From assembly GCA_030636065.1 (NCBI GenBank), contig DAOVXR010000094.1, positions 1 through 6,949 on the forward strand: DNA of 6,949 nucleotides. The letters are read 5' to 3'. Position numbers and translations under genes: made by a program. Numbering within the stretch: position 1 is the stretch's first letter; each line of letters opens with the position of its first letter. The notes beneath the pieces are model-generated. The model was not told the origin of the DNA, ran no database searches, and saw nothing but the letters and a program-made list of their open reading frames with translations. The stretch is from Sedimentisphaerales bacterium (GTDB lineage: Bacteria; Planctomycetota; Phycisphaerae; Sedimentisphaerales; SM23-30). Positions 5,104-6,949 of the stretch are shown one piece after another.

Positions 5104-6462
5104 TTACTTATTTGAGTTAGAATTGTCAAGGACTTGTCTGAGTCGTTTCAGGTATTCCCCCATTTGTTTTTCTGTTCCCCTGCTGCTGGGCTGGTAATAT
5201 TGTTTGGCGAACTCAGCCGGCATATAGGGCTGCGGCACATAGCCGTCGGGGGAATCATGCGGATATTGGTATCCCACCCCCCTACCGAGTTTTTTAGCGC
5301 TGGCGTAATGCCCATCGCGGAGGTAATCGGGCACCGGTGCCGTACGGCCCTGTCGCACATCGCTGCCGGCCTGCCAAATGGCTTTGGCGCTGCGGTTGCT
5401 TTTGGGTGCGCAGGCGATATATATCGCCGCTTGCGCCAGTGGCAACTGCGCTTCGGGCAGTCCCACAAACTCACTTATCTGCACCGCCGCTGCCGCCAGT
5501 ACCGTTGCCATCGGGTCGGCATTGCCCACGTCTTCAGCCGCGCATACTGCTATTCGCCGGGCGATAAAACGCGGGTCTTCGCCACCCACAATCAATCTCG
5601 CCAACCAATAGACCGTCGCGTCCGGGTCGCTGCCTCGCATACTCTTTTGCAGGGCGCTTGCCAGGTCGAAGTGATTGTCTCCTGCCGCGTCCGAGACCAG
5701 CGACTTTTTCTGGATCGATTCAATCGCCAGCGCCTTGTCAAAAACGATTTTTACGTTTTCTTTTGTTTGATCGTTTTCAGTTCCCTTTTGCGAAAACACC
5801 CCCACTTCCAGCGCCGACAAGGCCCGTCGTGCGTCGCCATCGCTCATAACTGTCAGATATTCCAGTGCATCGTCGGTTATGCTGATTTTGTATTGCCCCA
5901 GGCCTCGTTCTGAATCTGTTATTGCTGCCTGAATAACTTTTGCGATCCCTTTTTTAGTCAGCGGCTCAAATTCGAAGATTGTACTTCGCGAGACCAGCGC
6001 CGAGTTCACCGAGAAGAAGGGATTTTCCGTAGTTGCCCCGATCAGGATAATCGTACCTTTTTCGACGTCGTCTAACAGGACATCCTGTTGATTACGGCTG
6101 AAACGGTGTATCTCATCGAGAAACAACACTGTTTTGACAGCCTCAGTTGCCAGCCTGTCCTTCGCCGCCTGGATGGCAACCCTGATTTCCTTAACGCCGA
6201 TGGTTGCCGCGCTTGCAGCCACAAATTCCGCTGAGGTGTGCCTCGCTATCACGTGGGCCAGCGTTGTTTTGCCCGTACCCGGCGGCCCGAAGAAGATCAG
6301 GCTGCTGAACCTGTCCGCTTTGAGCATCCGCCAGAGCAGCTTGCCGGGCGCGATAAACTTTTCTTGCCCGACGAACTCTTCCAGCGTACGCGGCCGCATC
6401 CGCACCGCCAGCGGTGCCGCTGCCGCTATATTCTGCCGTTCTGTCTGAGAAAATAAATCCAT
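5104..6462 (-). CDS. rarA: Replication-associated recombination protein A (AAA+ ATPase)
   Basis: RarA (MgsA, the bacterial relative of WRNIP1/Mgs1) acts at stalled or gapped replication forks as a tetrameric AAA+ ATPase that binds SSB and DNA ends. The 452 residues are full length. Visible motifs: an N-terminal 'MRPRTLEEFVGQEKF' (22-36); Walker A GPPGTGKT (59-66); Walker B 'LFLDEIH' (113-119); sensor 1 'GATTENP' (142-148); an arginine-finger region 'SALVSRS' (154-160); and sensor 2 'GDARRALS' (209-216). The C-terminal tetramerisation part carries 'ARLIVGGEDPRFIARRI', 'AEDVGNADP' and the family-typical end 'GRGVGYQYPHDSPDGYVPQPYMP'. ATG at 6462 starts 3 nt after the stop of the upstream membrane-protein gene and has no clear Shine-Dalgarno, so re-initiation by the same ribosome is likely. 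The next gene follows after 14 nt. Confidence 0.97.
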   Translation of the reverse strand: MDLFSQTERQNIAAAAPLAVRMRPRTLEEFVGQEKFIAPGKLLWRMLKADRFSSLIFFGPPGTGKTTLAHVIARHTSAEFVAASAATIGVKEIRVAIQAAKDRLATEAVKTVLFLDEIHRFSRNQQDVLLDDVEKGTIILIGATTENPFFSVNSALVSRSTIFEFEPLTKKGIAKVIQAAITDSERGLGQYKISITDDALEYLTVMSDGDARRALSALEVGVFSQKGTENDQTKENVKIVFDKALAIESIQKKSLVSDAAGDNHFDLASALQKSMRGSDPDATVYWLARLIVGGEDPRFIARRIAVCAAEDVGNADPMATVLAAAAVQISEFVGLPEAQLPLAQAAIYIACAPKSNRSAKAIWQAGSDVRQGRTAPVPDYLRDGHYASAKKLGRGVGYQYPHDSPDGYVPQPYMPAEFAKQYYQPSSRGTEKQMGEYLKRLRQVLDNSNSNK

Positions 6463-6465
6463 ACT

Positions 6466-6949
6466 CTATGATTCGATACCGCCAAGAGAACCCAACCGTC
6501 CCGCCAGCACATTTGCCACAGGGCGGGTATAGTCGAATTTTTCCAGCAGAATCTTTAATACTGCCGTTATGGGTGTTGCCAGGAACATCCCGACAATCCC
6601 CCAGATAATACCAAAGAAAATCAATGACATTAGAATAGCGATAGGATGGAGATCGAGAGATCGGCCCATAATTTTTGGCTGGACGATATTGCCGATGACA
6701 AACTGAATCGCTGCCGGGATCGCCACTGCCAGGAACCTGACTGGCAGCGACAGGTCCGAACTCAACAGTATTACTGGAATCGGCAATAGTGTCGCTATTA
6801 TTGAGCCGATATTCGGAATAAAATTTAACAGGAATGCCAGGAATCCGAACATCCACGCGAATTTAATTCCCAGTAACGAAAGGGTCAGACCAACCGTAAA
6901 GCCGGTAATGCTTGATGTGAAGATCATAGCGAGTGTATATCGTTTGATG
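6466..6949 (-). CDS. AI-2E/PerM-family (UPF0118) membrane protein, C-terminal part
   Basis: The frame is open to the right edge ('IKRYTLA' precedes the Met at 6927), so the N-terminal half lies outside the window; the internal ATG at 6927 is not the start. About 160 residues are seen. They are highly hydrophobic, with several membrane helices and family signatures: 'FAFLLNFIPNIGS'-type sequence (6820-6790 area), 'NIVQPKIMGRSLDLHPI' (about 6690-6640) and 'WGIVGMFLATPITAVLKIL' (about 6603-6547). Members have been linked to autoinducer-2 export or to Na+/H+ antiport, and most have no assigned substrate. A specific role here cannot be stated. It is the first visible gene of the tightly packed minus-strand run with rarA. 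Confidence 0.92.
   Translation of the reverse strand, partial: IKRYTLAMIFTSSITGFTVGLTLSLLGIKFAWMFGFLAFLLNFIPNIGSIIATLLPIPVILLSSDLSLPVRFLAVAIPAAIQFVIGNIVQPKIMGRSLDLHPIAILMSLIFFGIIWGIVGMFLATPITAVLKILLEKFDYTRPVANVLAGRLGSLGGIES

Noticed and set aside
5134..5913. 259-codon plus-strand frame opposite rarA
   Set aside because: rarA has all AAA+ motifs on the minus strand. This frame has no recognisable domain.
6191..6856. 221-codon minus-strand frame overlapping rarA and the membrane-protein gene
   Set aside because: It is out of frame with two well-supported genes and has no family resemblance.

Overview
The window looks like chromosomal DNA of a planctomycete, most plausibly of the Phycisphaerae/Sedimentisphaerales type. 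This is an inference from two things. The secretin-like protein has a domain order (TPRs, an STN-like domain with 'ALQDIIDEIRTTTGLNIVPEWNELE'-type spacing, a 'STIKPDSW...VYQTPQVHESIKELLKKLR' segment, then a secretin core) that I associate with planctomycete secretins. The GC content is moderate, and the intergenic spacers are full of palindromes. No rRNA, tRNA, CRISPR array, transposase or phage gene is visible.

Layout. Nt 2-3028 (+) is the 3' part of one long gene for an outer-membrane secretin-family protein. Its 5' end lies outside the window. It carries a Lys/Ala/Glu-rich repeat, TPRs, a coiled coil, an STN-like domain, three Gly/Arg/Met-rich inserts and a canonical secretin C-terminus. 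It ends at a strong intrinsic terminator (3057-3106). Nt 3107-3307 is a spacer packed with palindromic and direct-repeat fragments. It separates the secretin from a convergent set of minus-strand genes.

Minus strand, in transcription order (right to left): the C-terminal part of an AI-2E/PerM-family membrane protein (6949-6466, start outside the window), rarA (6462-5104, 3 nt downstream), 5-formyltetrahydrofolate cyclo-ligase (5089-4520, 14 nt downstream), then a 108-nt spacer with two hairpins, and a membrane-anchored LysM/YkuD L,D-transpeptidase (4411-3308). The first three are tightly packed and very probably co-transcribed. The transpeptidase has its own good ribosome binding site and may be a separate or read-through unit. 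Its reading frame is closed by a 3x heptanucleotide tandem repeat.

Functionally the window mixes envelope genes (secretin, L,D-transpeptidase, membrane permease-like protein) with housekeeping genes (RarA for stalled forks, MTHFS for folate salvage). No shared pathway is evident for the minus-strand genes. The most unusual element is the secretin, whose Gly-Met-Arg-rich inserts sit between its periplasmic domains and were apparently expanded independently. I did not find a convincing new multi-gene system.
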